In this document: one piece after another, positions 42,257 to 51,391 of the stretch | Layout: each line of letters opens with the position of its first letter | Numbering within the stretch: the stretch's first letter is position 1 | Origin: Spirosoma endbachense | Lineage (GTDB): Bacteria; Bacteroidota; Bacteroidia; Cytophagales; Spirosomataceae | Direction of reading: 5' to 3' | Assembly (NCBI RefSeq): GCF_010233585.1 | Contig: NZ_CP045997.1 | Location: forward strand, 6,277,001-6,341,000 | Length of the DNA stretch: 64,000 bases | Position numbers and translations under genes: made by a program | The notes under the pieces: model-generated | The model's database searches: none | Seen by the model: the letters and a program-made list of their open reading frames with translations, nothing else | Told to the model about the DNA's origin: nothing

Positions 42257-44686
42257 ATGAAAAACCTTTTCCTGACCTTATTCTTTGCTTTTCCATTAAT
42301 AGCCTTCGGTCAATCAAATTCAGGACGCATTACTGGTTTCCTGACCGATTCAACTACAACAAAACCGATCCCCTTTGCGACAGTCGCTTTACAAACAGCC
42401 GACAGTAAACTCATCACTGGTGTAACAACTGACGAGAACGGAGCTTTTACCATTGATAAAGTGGCGACAGGCGTCTATAAACTCGTTTTCTCATTTGTTG
42501 GCTATCGAACCAAAGAGCTCAATAATGTAGCGATCACAACCGAAAAGCCAGTTACAGCTATTGGAAAAGTCGTTGTATCGCCCGACAGCCGCAATCTGAA
42601 TGAAGTGAATGTAGTTGGCCAGAAAGCACTGGTTGAGGATAAAGGGGATCGTCTGGTTTATAATGCGGAAAAAGATGTATCGAATACCGGCGGAACGGCC
42701 GTAGATGTACTACGCAAAGTACCGATGCTAACGGTCGATTTAGATGGTAATCTGAAGATGCGCGGTAGTGGCAACATTAAAGTCCTGGTCAACGGGAAGC
42801 CGTCGTCGATAATGGCGCGAAATCTGGCCGATGCCCTCAAACAGATGCCAGCCAATATCATTAAATCGGTGGAAGTAATCACCAGCCCCGGCGCAAAATA
42901 TGATGCTGAAGGCTCAGCCGGTGTTATAAACATCATTACAAAAAAAGGAGTGCAGGGCACAAACGGAACGGTGAATGCAACGGGGGGCAACCTGAACCGT
43001 TCATTGGGTGGCAATCTGAACGTAAAAGGAAAAAAGCTCGGTTTGGCTATTTCGCTGAATGGCTATCAGTACCGAAACATTGGCGAAAATAGCAGTACGC
43101 GCACGGCCTTAACAGCTGGGCAGCCTACAAGTATTTTGCGCCAGCGTACGAGCCGCGATAACACCGGCACGGGAGGTTTTGGCGAGATGAGCCTTGATTA
43201 TGATCCGGATTCAACGAACCGGATCAACTTTTCGGGCAATGCCTGGGGAGGTAATTTCCCGATGAACAGCACGCTCGACAGTCGCCTGGCCGATCCGCAG
43301 GGTAACGTATTGCAGAACTATCACCGTGATATCAGGTTCCGAAATCCATACGGGAATACGGAGTTTAATCTCGGCTGGGCCAAATCATTCAAAAAACCGG
43401 GGCGCGAACTGGCGGTTCTGACACAATATGCGCGAATGCCCGATAACTATTACTACACCATTACGCAAACGGATATGACCTCGGAAGTGCCGACTTATCT
43501 GGAACGCAGCACTAATCTCAGCCGCAATAATGAGTATACCTTCCAGACGGATTATACCCATCCATTCACTGCTCGAACAAAACGGGATACACTGACGATT
43601 AAAGCAGAGGTCGGTGCCAAAGCGATCCTGCGTGACATTGGCAGCGAGTTTGTTATTGAGCAGGCGTTGACCGGTCAGGAAGGTGATTATGCCGTTGATC
43701 CTGGGCGATCTAACGAGTTTACCTACAATCAGCGGGTGGTGGCTGGTTATGCATCACTGAAAATAGACACCAAACGCAAATGGAACCTAACCGTCGGAAC
43801 ACGGCTGGAACACACCCGCATCGAAGGTGACTTTGTAACAAACCAAAGTCGATTCACCAATCAATACCAGAATCTGATTCCCAGCTTTACGCTCGCCAAA
43901 ACGCTTCGGAAGAAGCATACGTTTAAAGTCAGCTATACCCAACGGATTTCACGGCCACTCATCTGGTATCTGAATCCATACAAAAATTACAGTGATCCGA
44001 AGAACGTTCAGACTGGTAATCCATTCCTAAATCCGGAGCTAACCCACGCTACTGAGCTGTCGTACAGTACATTTGGGAAAGAAGGCTCATCATTCAACGC
44101 GGCCATTTTCTGGCGGCAGACCAACAATTCAATTGAATGGCTCGCCACGGTCGATGCGCAAGGTGCGGCCCTCTCGTCACCGCAAAACATTGGCCGCAAT
44201 GCCAGCTATGGGGCCAATCTCAATCTAACACTTCAGCCCAACAAAAATCTCAATTTTAGTATCGGCTCCGATTTAACCTACGTCGATCTTACGAGCGTTG
44301 CACTCAATCAGCGTACGAGTGGTTGGGTATGGAGCACAAGCCCAAATGTCTCCTATAAATTACCCAAAGATTTAACACTACAGGCTAATGGTTATGTCGG
44401 ATCTGGGTGGATATCGCTCCAGAGCCGAAACTCCGGCTGGTATTATTATGGTCTATCGGCCAAGAAGGAATTTATGGGCAAGAAAGTTAGCCTGACCCTG
44501 AACCTCAACAACCCATTCAATCGCACAGTTAAAATAACAGGGGATCAATTTGCCCCTTCATTTACCGCCCAGAACACCTCACTATTCGTGAACCGCTCTA
44601 TCCGGCTAACGCTCAGCTACAAATTCGGGCAAATGAGTTCGGGAGGAAAGCAAAGCCGCAAAATCAGTAATGATGACAAGAAGTGA
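42257..44686 (+). CDS. TonB-dependent outer-membrane receptor (OMP_b-brl_3 type)
   Basis: 809 residues. After the signal peptide (LTLFFAFPLIAFGQS) comes a carboxypeptidase-regulatory-like domain (RITGFLTDSTTTKPIPFATV), a plug-like part (VVGQKALVEDKGDRLVYNAE, GTAVDVLRKVPMLTVDLDGN, VKVLVNGKPSS-like IKVLVNGKPSSIMARNLADA, VEVITSPGAKYDAEGSAGVI) and a C-terminal barrel of the outer-membrane protein beta-barrel 3 family ending in RSIRLTLSYKFGQ. It has no SusD partner, so it is not a Sus pair. The cargo is unknown; metal chelates or small peptides are typical of this group. It ends with a basic tail. Confidence 0.92.
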   Translation: MKNLFLTLFFAFPLIAFGQSNSGRITGFLTDSTTTKPIPFATVALQTADSKLITGVTTDENGAFTIDKVATGVYKLVFSFVGYRTKELNNVAITTEKPVTAIGKVVVSPDSRNLNEVNVVGQKALVEDKGDRLVYNAEKDVSNTGGTAVDVLRKVPMLTVDLDGNLKMRGSGNIKVLVNGKPSSIMARNLADALKQMPANIIKSVEVITSPGAKYDAEGSAGVINIITKKGVQGTNGTVNATGGNLNRSLGGNLNVKGKKLGLAISLNGYQYRNIGENSSTRTALTAGQPTSILRQRTSRDNTGTGGFGEMSLDYDPDSTNRINFSGNAWGGNFPMNSTLDSRLADPQGNVLQNYHRDIRFRNPYGNTEFNLGWAKSFKKPGRELAVLTQYARMPDNYYYTITQTDMTSEVPTYLERSTNLSRNNEYTFQTDYTHPFTARTKRDTLTIKAEVGAKAILRDIGSEFVIEQALTGQEGDYAVDPGRSNEFTYNQRVVAGYASLKIDTKRKWNLTVGTRLEHTRIEGDFVTNQSRFTNQYQNLIPSFTLAKTLRKKHTFKVSYTQRISRPLIWYLNPYKNYSDPKNVQTGNPFLNPELTHATELSYSTFGKEGSSFNAAIFWRQTNNSIEWLATVDAQGAALSSPQNIGRNASYGANLNLTLQPNKNLNFSIGSDLTYVDLTSVALNQRTSGWVWSTSPNVSYKLPKDLTLQANGYVGSGWISLQSRNSGWYYYGLSAKKEFMGKKVSLTLNLNNPFNRTVKITGDQFAPSFTAQNTSLFVNRSIRLTLSYKFGQMSSGGKQSRKISNDDKK

Positions 44687-44728
44687 TGCCGACGGTTACT
44701 GATCTGCTAGACAAACCAAGGAAACGCA

Positions 44729-45721
44729 TCATTTCTGATTCCTCAACGATGCCTGCTTTAAGTCTTCGATTACAATTTTCTCAAAGCCGGGCAGTGTTTT
44801 GTACGCATAGATTGCCCGCCAGGTCGTGTCTTTGTAGTCGTAAGAAACTTCTAAATAGGGTTTCGTTCCGGTAGGTTCCGTATCACTTTGGCGGACGTTA
44901 ATCCGAACCGGTATGTCGTGATAATACTTGAAGTAATTCGGATGAGTCAGGTAACCGAGCGGAGTGGTATCCCACGGAACGAATCCGTCTACGCCGAAGA
45001 GTTCTTCATTGAATTGTTGCCATGGACGTAGCTGATCATAAACCCATTGGTCAGCTACGGTGCCATTAGTCAAAAAATCAATGTCTGTTCTACCCAGAAA
45101 CGTATAAACGCTACATTCATAACCAGACAACACCATCCTGACGCCCGCATCGAACAAAATCCGGAACGACTCCGGGTCCATTTCGAAATTATAGTCCCCG
45201 ACTGCGAGCTTCTCTAATCCCGGCTTGAAGGGTAGCCCCGGCGTCCGGCCTGCACACACGACGACTTCTTCAATCTGAGGGATTAGTTCCGGATGATTTT
45301 TGATCACCGTTGCTACATTCGTGACGGGCCCAATGGCCAGAATGGGCATTTTTTCCTCTCGTAGTGCATCAGCCAGCGCACGCGTAGCCTCATTTTCCAA
45401 CCCAACATCCTTGGCGGTATCAGAGCCCCGGTATACCGGAATCGTCCGACCCGTTTTGTTATACCAACCCAGAATTTTCTGTGTTACCTCATAGGCATAA
45501 TTGGCGTAGGTAATCGTACTGATTCCAATGATCTCCACTTTATCGGGATGTTCAAGCGCCATAATGAGCGCGATGGCATCATCGACCTCGCGGGGCGTTT
45601 TGTCTTTCATCCCGATCATAATATCGGTATCAAGCCAGATCCGGCGAGGCTTAGTGAGGTGTTGAGTACTATCAGCAGAGGACATGGACGGCAAACTAAA
45701 GAAAAAGACGACTATTTTCAT
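44729..45721 (-). CDS. Nucleoside hydrolase (inosine-uridine type)
   Basis: About 330 residues; ATG 45721 gives a signal-like start (KIVVFFFSLPSMSSA). The calcium-binding N-terminus RRIWLDTDIMIGMKDKTPREVDD is the nucleoside-hydrolase DxDxxxxDD-type site with a longer loop, followed by ALIMALEHPDKVEIIGISTI, ILAIGPVTNVATVIKNHPEL and GDYNFEMDPESFRILFDAGV (NxE..DPE). It cleaves the N-glycosidic bond of ribonucleosides to base and ribose. It lies 70 bases downstream of the methylthioribose-kinase-like gene, same strand, which suggests a shared route. Confidence 0.9.
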   Translation of the reverse strand: MKIVVFFFSLPSMSSADSTQHLTKPRRIWLDTDIMIGMKDKTPREVDDAIALIMALEHPDKVEIIGISTITYANYAYEVTQKILGWYNKTGRTIPVYRGSDTAKDVGLENEATRALADALREEKMPILAIGPVTNVATVIKNHPELIPQIEEVVVCAGRTPGLPFKPGLEKLAVGDYNFEMDPESFRILFDAGVRMVLSGYECSVYTFLGRTDIDFLTNGTVADQWVYDQLRPWQQFNEELFGVDGFVPWDTTPLGYLTHPNYFKYYHDIPVRINVRQSDTEPTGTKPYLEVSYDYKDTTWRAIYAYKTLPGFEKIVIEDLKQASLRNQK

Positions 45722-45791
45722 TTCAGGCATTTGCACCGAAGCAAATGCCTGAGGCTACCAGAAGCAAGAACAGATGAGCAGTCTTATTATT

Positions 45792-46820
45792 TTATTGAAA
45801 CATATGCCGGGCTTCGGCGAGTAATGACTGTTTTTGCTCCAGCGATAAACTGAGTGGCAATTGGGCCAGCCCGATCAGTCGTCGCATAATTTCGACGCCC
45901 GTAAATTGCTGACGCAACGTATCATCAAACCCAGTTGGTTTTTCGTAATCCGACAGAATGGAATTCAAAGTGGAAAATGGCTGCTGAGCCATCATCAGAT
46001 GGGCGATCATTACGCCTAAATCAAACTCAGGAGGGCCGTAGAAGCAGAATTCGGGATCAATGATTTTTATACTTGATTCCTGGTTAGTTACTGTTTGTAG
46101 CCAGCTTCCTGGATAGTAGTCACCATGCAACAATGTTTTGGGCGCAGCCACTCCTCCCCTATAGCTGCGGCTTTCTGTCAAATAAAGTTCACCCAACTGG
46201 CCAACCCTCCTTTTCAACTCGGTATCCTGCTTATATGGCATTGCCAATTCCTGTAAACCCGGCTGAATCGTATTCAGATCGAACCCGTTGTCTTCCAGAA
46301 ATGGATAGGTAAAAATATGCTCGTGATTGAGCGCCCGCATGTCATGATTCGCAAAGATCGGGTCGGGTGCTTCAACCGAAAACTGATGATGCAGTTCGGA
46401 TAAATACTCTGTGAGAGCCAGCGTATCGGCTTCACTCAGAAGCTGGCCGGGCAGATACAAAAATGTGTAGTCGCTGGAATCGCCTAAATCCTCAAGGACA
46501 AGAATATTATTTTCGTCGTCGGCACCCAGAAGCTGGGGCATATAACTTGCCAGCATTGGGATTGGCTGCGTTTTCTGATAAAACCGTCCTTCAATAACCG
46601 CCCGGTTAGCCGGAGCCGGAATTGTTGGATATTTCTCCACATAATCCCGTGACTGCTTGACAATCAGCGTCCTATTAGGTGTTGTAACACGAAGTGTATA
46701 GTTCATATTACCTTCGCCGGGTTTTTCGACTGATGAGATTATTTCTTCAGTATCGAGCCAGCCACGTCGACGGAGGTAGTCTTGCAGAACATCAATTTTT
46801 TGAGCGTCAAGGTGCAGCAT
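45792..46820 (-). CDS. Phosphotransferase, 5-methylthioribose kinase-like
   Basis: 342 residues with the aminoglycoside/choline kinase fold. Motifs: GEGNMNYTLRVTTPNRTLIV, KQSRDYVEKYP, NILVLEDLGDSSDYTFLY, the catalytic loop TLLHGDYYPGSWLQTV (family HGDLHxGS) and IKIIDPEFCFYGPPEFDLGV (DPEFxFYGPxxFDxG, the MtnK form of DxD). These fit 5-methylthioribose kinase. No methionine-salvage gene was seen nearby. The nucleoside hydrolase 70 bases downstream could supply a ribose-like substrate, so a ribose or methylthioribose kinase role is inferred. Confidence 0.75.
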   Translation of the reverse strand: MLHLDAQKIDVLQDYLRRRGWLDTEEIISSVEKPGEGNMNYTLRVTTPNRTLIVKQSRDYVEKYPTIPAPANRAVIEGRFYQKTQPIPMLASYMPQLLGADDENNILVLEDLGDSSDYTFLYLPGQLLSEADTLALTEYLSELHHQFSVEAPDPIFANHDMRALNHEHIFTYPFLEDNGFDLNTIQPGLQELAMPYKQDTELKRRVGQLGELYLTESRSYRGGVAAPKTLLHGDYYPGSWLQTVTNQESSIKIIDPEFCFYGPPEFDLGVMIAHLMMAQQPFSTLNSILSDYEKPTGFDDTLRQQFTGVEIMRRLIGLAQLPLSLSLEQKQSLLAEARHMFQ

Positions 46821-46900
46821 ATCTGATCGGTTAAGGAATAAACTATACGTTAGCTACCGGCAAATAGATTGACAACTCATTCCCAATCAATCTGTTCAGG

Positions 46901-49180
46901 CTATCGGACAACAGCCAATTTCCCGGCCAGACTTTCGGTTCCGTCGGCCGAAACGACAACCACCAGATAGATACCCGTTTGCGCCGACCGGCCCCGATAA
47001 TCACGCAGATTCCAGGTAGCGGTTCCTCCCTGCGAGCGGGTTTCATAGACCAATTGTCCGCCCGCATCCAAAATTTTAACGGTCGAGTTTTCGGTCAGTC
47101 CATTCATACCAACCGTTCCTGTAAAATCAGGTCGGACAGGGTTGGGAAAAATAGAGAGGCTATTCAATACGTTGGCGGGTTCGGTGGCCGGACCCCGATA
47201 AGAAACTATACCCATAGTCTGACTAGGCATTCCGGTTTCAATAAACACAGTTCCGCTTATCGGCTCAATAGCCAGTGCCTGAACATAATTCGTCGGTAAT
47301 GGACTTGTATCAGCCGTAAACGTGTCGAGCAATTGGGACCCGTCGGGCGCAACGTGGTACAGACCATCACGTGTTCCGATCCATTTACGATTACCCCCAT
47401 CGACTGCAATGGCCGTAATGGGCACATTCGCCAGCAATCGGCGTCGGTTAAGGAGGGGTGGCTGCGCATCGATACTGACATCAAAGGCACCGTATGGGTT
47501 ATCGAAAACCGTGGGACCAAGATCGGTTCCTACCCATATGGCGCCGTTACGATCCTTTACTAATGTTTGTACTGAGTTTGTCAATAATCCACCCTGACCG
47601 GTCAGCGTTGTCAAATACCGGCTCCGATTCGCCTGTGGATCAAAAACCTGAATGCCCCCAGAGCTTAACCGAAGCCATAAAAAGCCATTATCGTCGGGAA
47701 CAACCTGCGCGATGGCAGGGTGATTAACCGCCGAAAATGACTGAAATTGACCGTCCGGCCGCCGAACATGTAAGGTAGCCTGCCGGGCATTAGGACCAGC
47801 CGTTGCTATCCATAGGTTACCATCAACATCAATTGCCAGGCTGCTGATATAGGCACCAATAGTTGCTGGCAACGTAACAGCGCTAAGCGTCTGGTCATCA
47901 GAACGGACCCATAATCCACCGCCGTAGCTACTCAGAAATAACTTCTGCTCGGCTGGCAGATAAACCGCCGAATTAAATCCCTGGGCGGGGCCACTGGTCG
48001 AATTCGTCAGCCAGCGCTCATTAGATACAGACAATAGTTCGGCCGGAGGCTGATTGGGATTTAATTGGGTATCATCCTGCGGCCCTTTAGGTAAAGCAAC
48101 AAGCGTTTGTGCATAGGCATATAGCGCGGCAAACAGATCCTGTGTTGGCCCTTCGGGGGCAACCCGCTGCAACACGCCCGCACTACCAGACAGTAATCCA
48201 CTCTGCGTATCGGCAATCCAGATAGTACTCCCATCCAGGACAACTTCGCGTGGATTCGCCAGTAAAGCACTGGTAACTGAACCCGAACCAGGTATTGTTA
48301 TGGCCTTATCCGTTGCCAGAATAAGGCCAGCAGCAGCCGGAAACTGTCGAACAAGTGGATTCGAAAGCGATTGTGTGAGTGCCCACCGACCGGTCTGCCG
48401 TTCGTAAATACCCTGTCCATTAACCGTTACGGATAACCGCCCTTGATTGGTAACGATGGATTCGAGTTGAGACCCAGGTTCTGGAACAATTTTCCAGTTG
48501 GCCGGATCAGCAATATTGACGTTAGCCGCAAAACGCACAGCACGGATTCGGCGCCCGGATTCGGCAGAGAGCAAAGGAGCCGTTAGTGCATAGAGACTAT
48601 CAGCGGTCGTAGTGGTCTGATAAATAGGTAGCGCTGAACCATCGGGCCGTTGGCTAAAGTAGGTATCCCGGATTTCATTCTTAACCACATCCAGCACGAC
48701 AAGGCCAAAATCAGTGCTGAGATAAACAGTTGTTCCAACACGGTTAATGTGGTTGATCGTACGGGAAACGGGGAGATTTGTAGCTCTAAGAATCGTGTTT
48801 ACGTTTACAACACCAACTGGCTCACCAGCGTCTGATAATGACAGAAAATCCAGGTTACCATTCTGATAAGCGATCAACAGTCGTTTCTGATCCGCCAGAT
48901 AGAATAAACGACTGATACCAACATCGCTGAGTCCATCTTTCTTCGACAGTGTGACTGTTTGATTCGTGGCTTTGTCGACGTAGAAAAAACCATTCTTAGT
49001 CGCTGCATAAACCGTATTGGCAGTTATGGCAACGGTCTGGCCCGACCGATAACTGGCATGCGACTGCCAGCTGCCGATCTGAGAAAATGAGGAGTGATGA
49101 ACAATAAATGATACGACTGCACTGAGCAACCACAGCCGCCCAGTTTTTGCCCTATGCACGAATTGTTTATCACTCATCAT
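46901..49180 (-). CDS. porZ: PorZ-type beta-propeller protein of the type IX secretion system
   Basis: About 759 residues from ATG 49180. A signal peptide ([19 protein letters not shown]) is followed by [20 protein letters not shown] and [19 protein letters not shown], the usual PorZ N-terminus. Two beta-propeller regions with repeated DxxGxLWIATA/W-type blades ([41 protein letters not shown]) follow. A C-terminal sorting-type domain ends it ([16 protein letters not shown] ... [13 protein letters not shown]). PorZ sits at the cell surface with the sortase PorU and delivers anionic LPS in species that have it. The start overlaps the tdk end by 11 bases, implying coupled translation. Confidence 0.8.
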   Translation of the reverse strand: MMSDKQFVHRAKTGRLWLLSAVVSFIVHHSSFSQIGSWQSHASYRSGQTVAITANTVYAATKNGFFYVDKATNQTVTLSKKDGLSDVGISRLFYLADQKRLLIAYQNGNLDFLSLSDAGEPVGVVNVNTILRATNLPVSRTINHINRVGTTVYLSTDFGLVVLDVVKNEIRDTYFSQRPDGSALPIYQTTTTADSLYALTAPLLSAESGRRIRAVRFAANVNIADPANWKIVPEPGSQLESIVTNQGRLSVTVNGQGIYERQTGRWALTQSLSNPLVRQFPAAAGLILATDKAITIPGSGSVTSALLANPREVVLDGSTIWIADTQSGLLSGSAGVLQRVAPEGPTQDLFAALYAYAQTLVALPKGPQDDTQLNPNQPPAELLSVSNERWLTNSTSGPAQGFNSAVYLPAEQKLFLSSYGGGLWVRSDDQTLSAVTLPATIGAYISSLAIDVDGNLWIATAGPNARQATLHVRRPDGQFQSFSAVNHPAIAQVVPDDNGFLWLRLSSGGIQVFDPQANRSRYLTTLTGQGGLLTNSVQTLVKDRNGAIWVGTDLGPTVFDNPYGAFDVSIDAQPPLLNRRRLLANVPITAIAVDGGNRKWIGTRDGLYHVAPDGSQLLDTFTADTSPLPTNYVQALAIEPISGTVFIETGMPSQTMGIVSYRGPATEPANVLNSLSIFPNPVRPDFTGTVGMNGLTENSTVKILDAGGQLVYETRSQGGTATWNLRDYRGRSAQTGIYLVVVVSADGTESLAGKLAVVR

Positions 49181-49799
49181 TATGAGCATCTTCGTAAGCC
49201 CATTCTTTCTGGCCAGCGTCCTCGCCCAGGTTGTAACAACGGCGGCAACGGGCTTCGTAACTGTCCGTCTCGCCCAACAATACTCGCTCCTGCGAAGGCA
49301 CAAGCCGATACGAATATTGGGCAATATCGCCACAAACAACACAAATGGCGTGAACTTTGGTTACGTATTCAGCAGTAGACATTAACTGGGGCATACAGCC
49401 AAAAGGTTGGCCCGAAAAATCCATGTCCAGACCTGCCACGACCACCCGTTGACCCTGATTGGCCAGCGCACGGCAAACGTCTATGATTTCTTTGTCGAAA
49501 AACTGAGCTTCGTCGATACCAACTACATCGCAATCGCCCGCCAGCGCTAAAATCTGGCCCGCTGTTTGCACAGGCGTTGAATGAATTGACAAAGCTGAAT
49601 GTGAAACAATATTTACATCGTCATAGCGCGTGTCGAGAGCCGGTTTAAATATCCGGACCTTCAGTTTAGCAATGCGGGCACGAGTCAGCCGCCGGATCAG
49701 TTCTTCGGTTTTTCCGGAAAACATTGAGCCACAAATCACCTCGATCCAGCCGGTTCGGAGATGGGGTGGTTCACGTCGTCGAGTGGGTTCAATAAACAT
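49170..49799 (-). CDS. tdk: Thymidine kinase
   Basis: 209 residues. The P-loop is [20 protein letters not shown], then [20 protein letters not shown] (DEAQFF), [20 protein letters not shown], and the zinc site with cysteines in [11 protein letters not shown] and [12 protein letters not shown]. This type II enzyme salvages thymidine to dTMP in the cytoplasm. An N-terminal extension of about 15 residues is not part of the domain. The gene overlaps the following porZ start by 11 bases. Confidence 0.96.
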   Translation of the reverse strand: MFIEPTRRREPPHLRTGWIEVICGSMFSGKTEELIRRLTRARIAKLKVRIFKPALDTRYDDVNIVSHSALSIHSTPVQTAGQILALAGDCDVVGIDEAQFFDKEIIDVCRALANQGQRVVVAGLDMDFSGQPFGCMPQLMSTAEYVTKVHAICVVCGDIAQYSYRLVPSQERVLLGETDSYEARCRRCYNLGEDAGQKEWAYEDAHNDE

Positions 49800-49965
49800 T
49801 TGGTGTCGGTCGTTGTAGAAGCCGATAGATAATTATTGATCGAACAAGTCGAGTTTTCGATCGTTGGCTTAATTTAGGACATAAACCACTTTTTTTAAAT
49901 TATTTACGGGCCAAAAGCGGTTTGTGTCCGAAAACTTTATCTTTACAAAACAAAGGCTTTTCCCG

Positions 49966-51261
49966 ATGTCGAACAAGTTTAACGCCAACGCGCTCACTGA
50001 ATATAGCAAGTCCTACGCCCGTCGGACAGCCTCCGACTTTTACCAGCATCACTCAACCATCAACGGCCAGCAAATTCTGTCACTGACGCCCATCAGTCAG
50101 ATTAACCTGTTCGTCATCAGTAGCTTGTCGGATAAATGGCAGGCCGACGCCGAGAAATTTCGCAGCCCGTATTTCGATTTCTCAAGCGCCGACGTACAGG
50201 AAGCCTTGCAGAATTTCATGAACATTGTATCGCAATATATTTCTGTTCGGCGCGAACACCTGGAACCGCTGCTTGCCGATGCCACTCGCCGGACAATTAC
50301 CATGATTTTCGACCCGAGGGCCTATTTTGATGATATCCTGCGCAGTCAGCCTGAGTTTACACTTACGGCTCCGGCCCTAAAACAAATTACACGATACACA
50401 AAAATAAATCAGTTCATTCCGGCTCATATTACTCAACGAATGAATGGGAAACCTTTTGTGTATGTCAATCAGGCTTTGGGGTATCTGGATGAAGCCCTAA
50501 CGCAGCGAGGCCATGAGCTGGAACATTACGATAAGTTTGTTACTCTGTTTTCGGAAAAAGTGCCGATGAATGTATCGGCTCTACTGCGCAGCCACGTACC
50601 CGATACTATTCCGGTAGCACCGGGGCGGTCATTTTTCGATACCGCTATAGAATCATCGGTTCCACCTGCTCCGTTAGTACCGATAGATAATACGGCACCA
50701 ATGGGCAGTGCAGACGCAAATTCATCAGTTACCACAGTACCGCCAGCGTTACCTCCCCAGCCTGACCCAATGCCCAAACCTGAATTAGTGGATGATTCTG
50801 ATTCAGGCGGGCCAATGTTTCTTGATGGTAGCCCCGCTGGCCCAGAACCTGTTGATCCAATTAGCCAGCCATCACAAGTACAGACCGACGCTATTTCCCA
50901 CCCTTCTACAGTTCAGACCAACTCACCGATTCGTTCCGACGAAACAGTACCTACCCTGAACGATACATTACGCGGAGCCACTCCTGCCGAGCCTGCTACG
51001 GTTGCCGAAACATTCCATCGGGCACCCATTGAGAGTATTTCGCGCAGCATTTCGCTCAATCAAAAATTTCGTTTCATTAACCAGCTCTTTAACGGTAACT
51101 CCAGTGCTTATAATCAAGCTATCGAGGAAATCGATACACTGAACAATTACGGGCAGGCGCTCGATCTCATTTCCTATCGGTATGCGTCACAATATCTTTG
51201 GGATATGAGCAGCGATGAGGTTAGTGAACTGGTTGAAATCCTGAAACGTCGATTTTCCTGA
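49966..51261 (+). CDS. Conserved-looking hypothetical protein with proline-rich linker
   Basis: 431 residues from ATG 49966 (MSNKFNANALTEYSKSYARR). A helical N-terminal domain (about 1-210, for example FLISSLSDKW-like VISSLSDKWQADAEKFRSPY, NIVSQYISVRREHLEPLLAD) is followed by a proline/serine/threonine-rich low-complexity linker (about 225-350, PPALPPQPDPMPKPELVDD) and a C-terminal helical module (LNQKFRFINQLFNGNSSAYN, QAIEEIDTLNNYGQALDLI) rich in aromatic residues. No signal peptide or membrane segment. The family is familiar from Cytophagales genomes in my judgement, but its function is unknown. Confidence 0.7.
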   Translation: MSNKFNANALTEYSKSYARRTASDFYQHHSTINGQQILSLTPISQINLFVISSLSDKWQADAEKFRSPYFDFSSADVQEALQNFMNIVSQYISVRREHLEPLLADATRRTITMIFDPRAYFDDILRSQPEFTLTAPALKQITRYTKINQFIPAHITQRMNGKPFVYVNQALGYLDEALTQRGHELEHYDKFVTLFSEKVPMNVSALLRSHVPDTIPVAPGRSFFDTAIESSVPPAPLVPIDNTAPMGSADANSSVTTVPPALPPQPDPMPKPELVDDSDSGGPMFLDGSPAGPEPVDPISQPSQVQTDAISHPSTVQTNSPIRSDETVPTLNDTLRGATPAEPATVAETFHRAPIESISRSISLNQKFRFINQLFNGNSSAYNQAIEEIDTLNNYGQALDLISYRYASQYLWDMSSDEVSELVEILKRRFS

Positions 51262-51391
51262 TGGCTGAACAGTAGGCTCGCCATTGTACTTACACAAATC
51301 CATTTGGTTACTTATTTTAAGGAGTCACGTCCAATAAAGTAACCTGATTAAGCCGTGTAAGTGCATAAGTTATCCAACTATTCAGACAATT

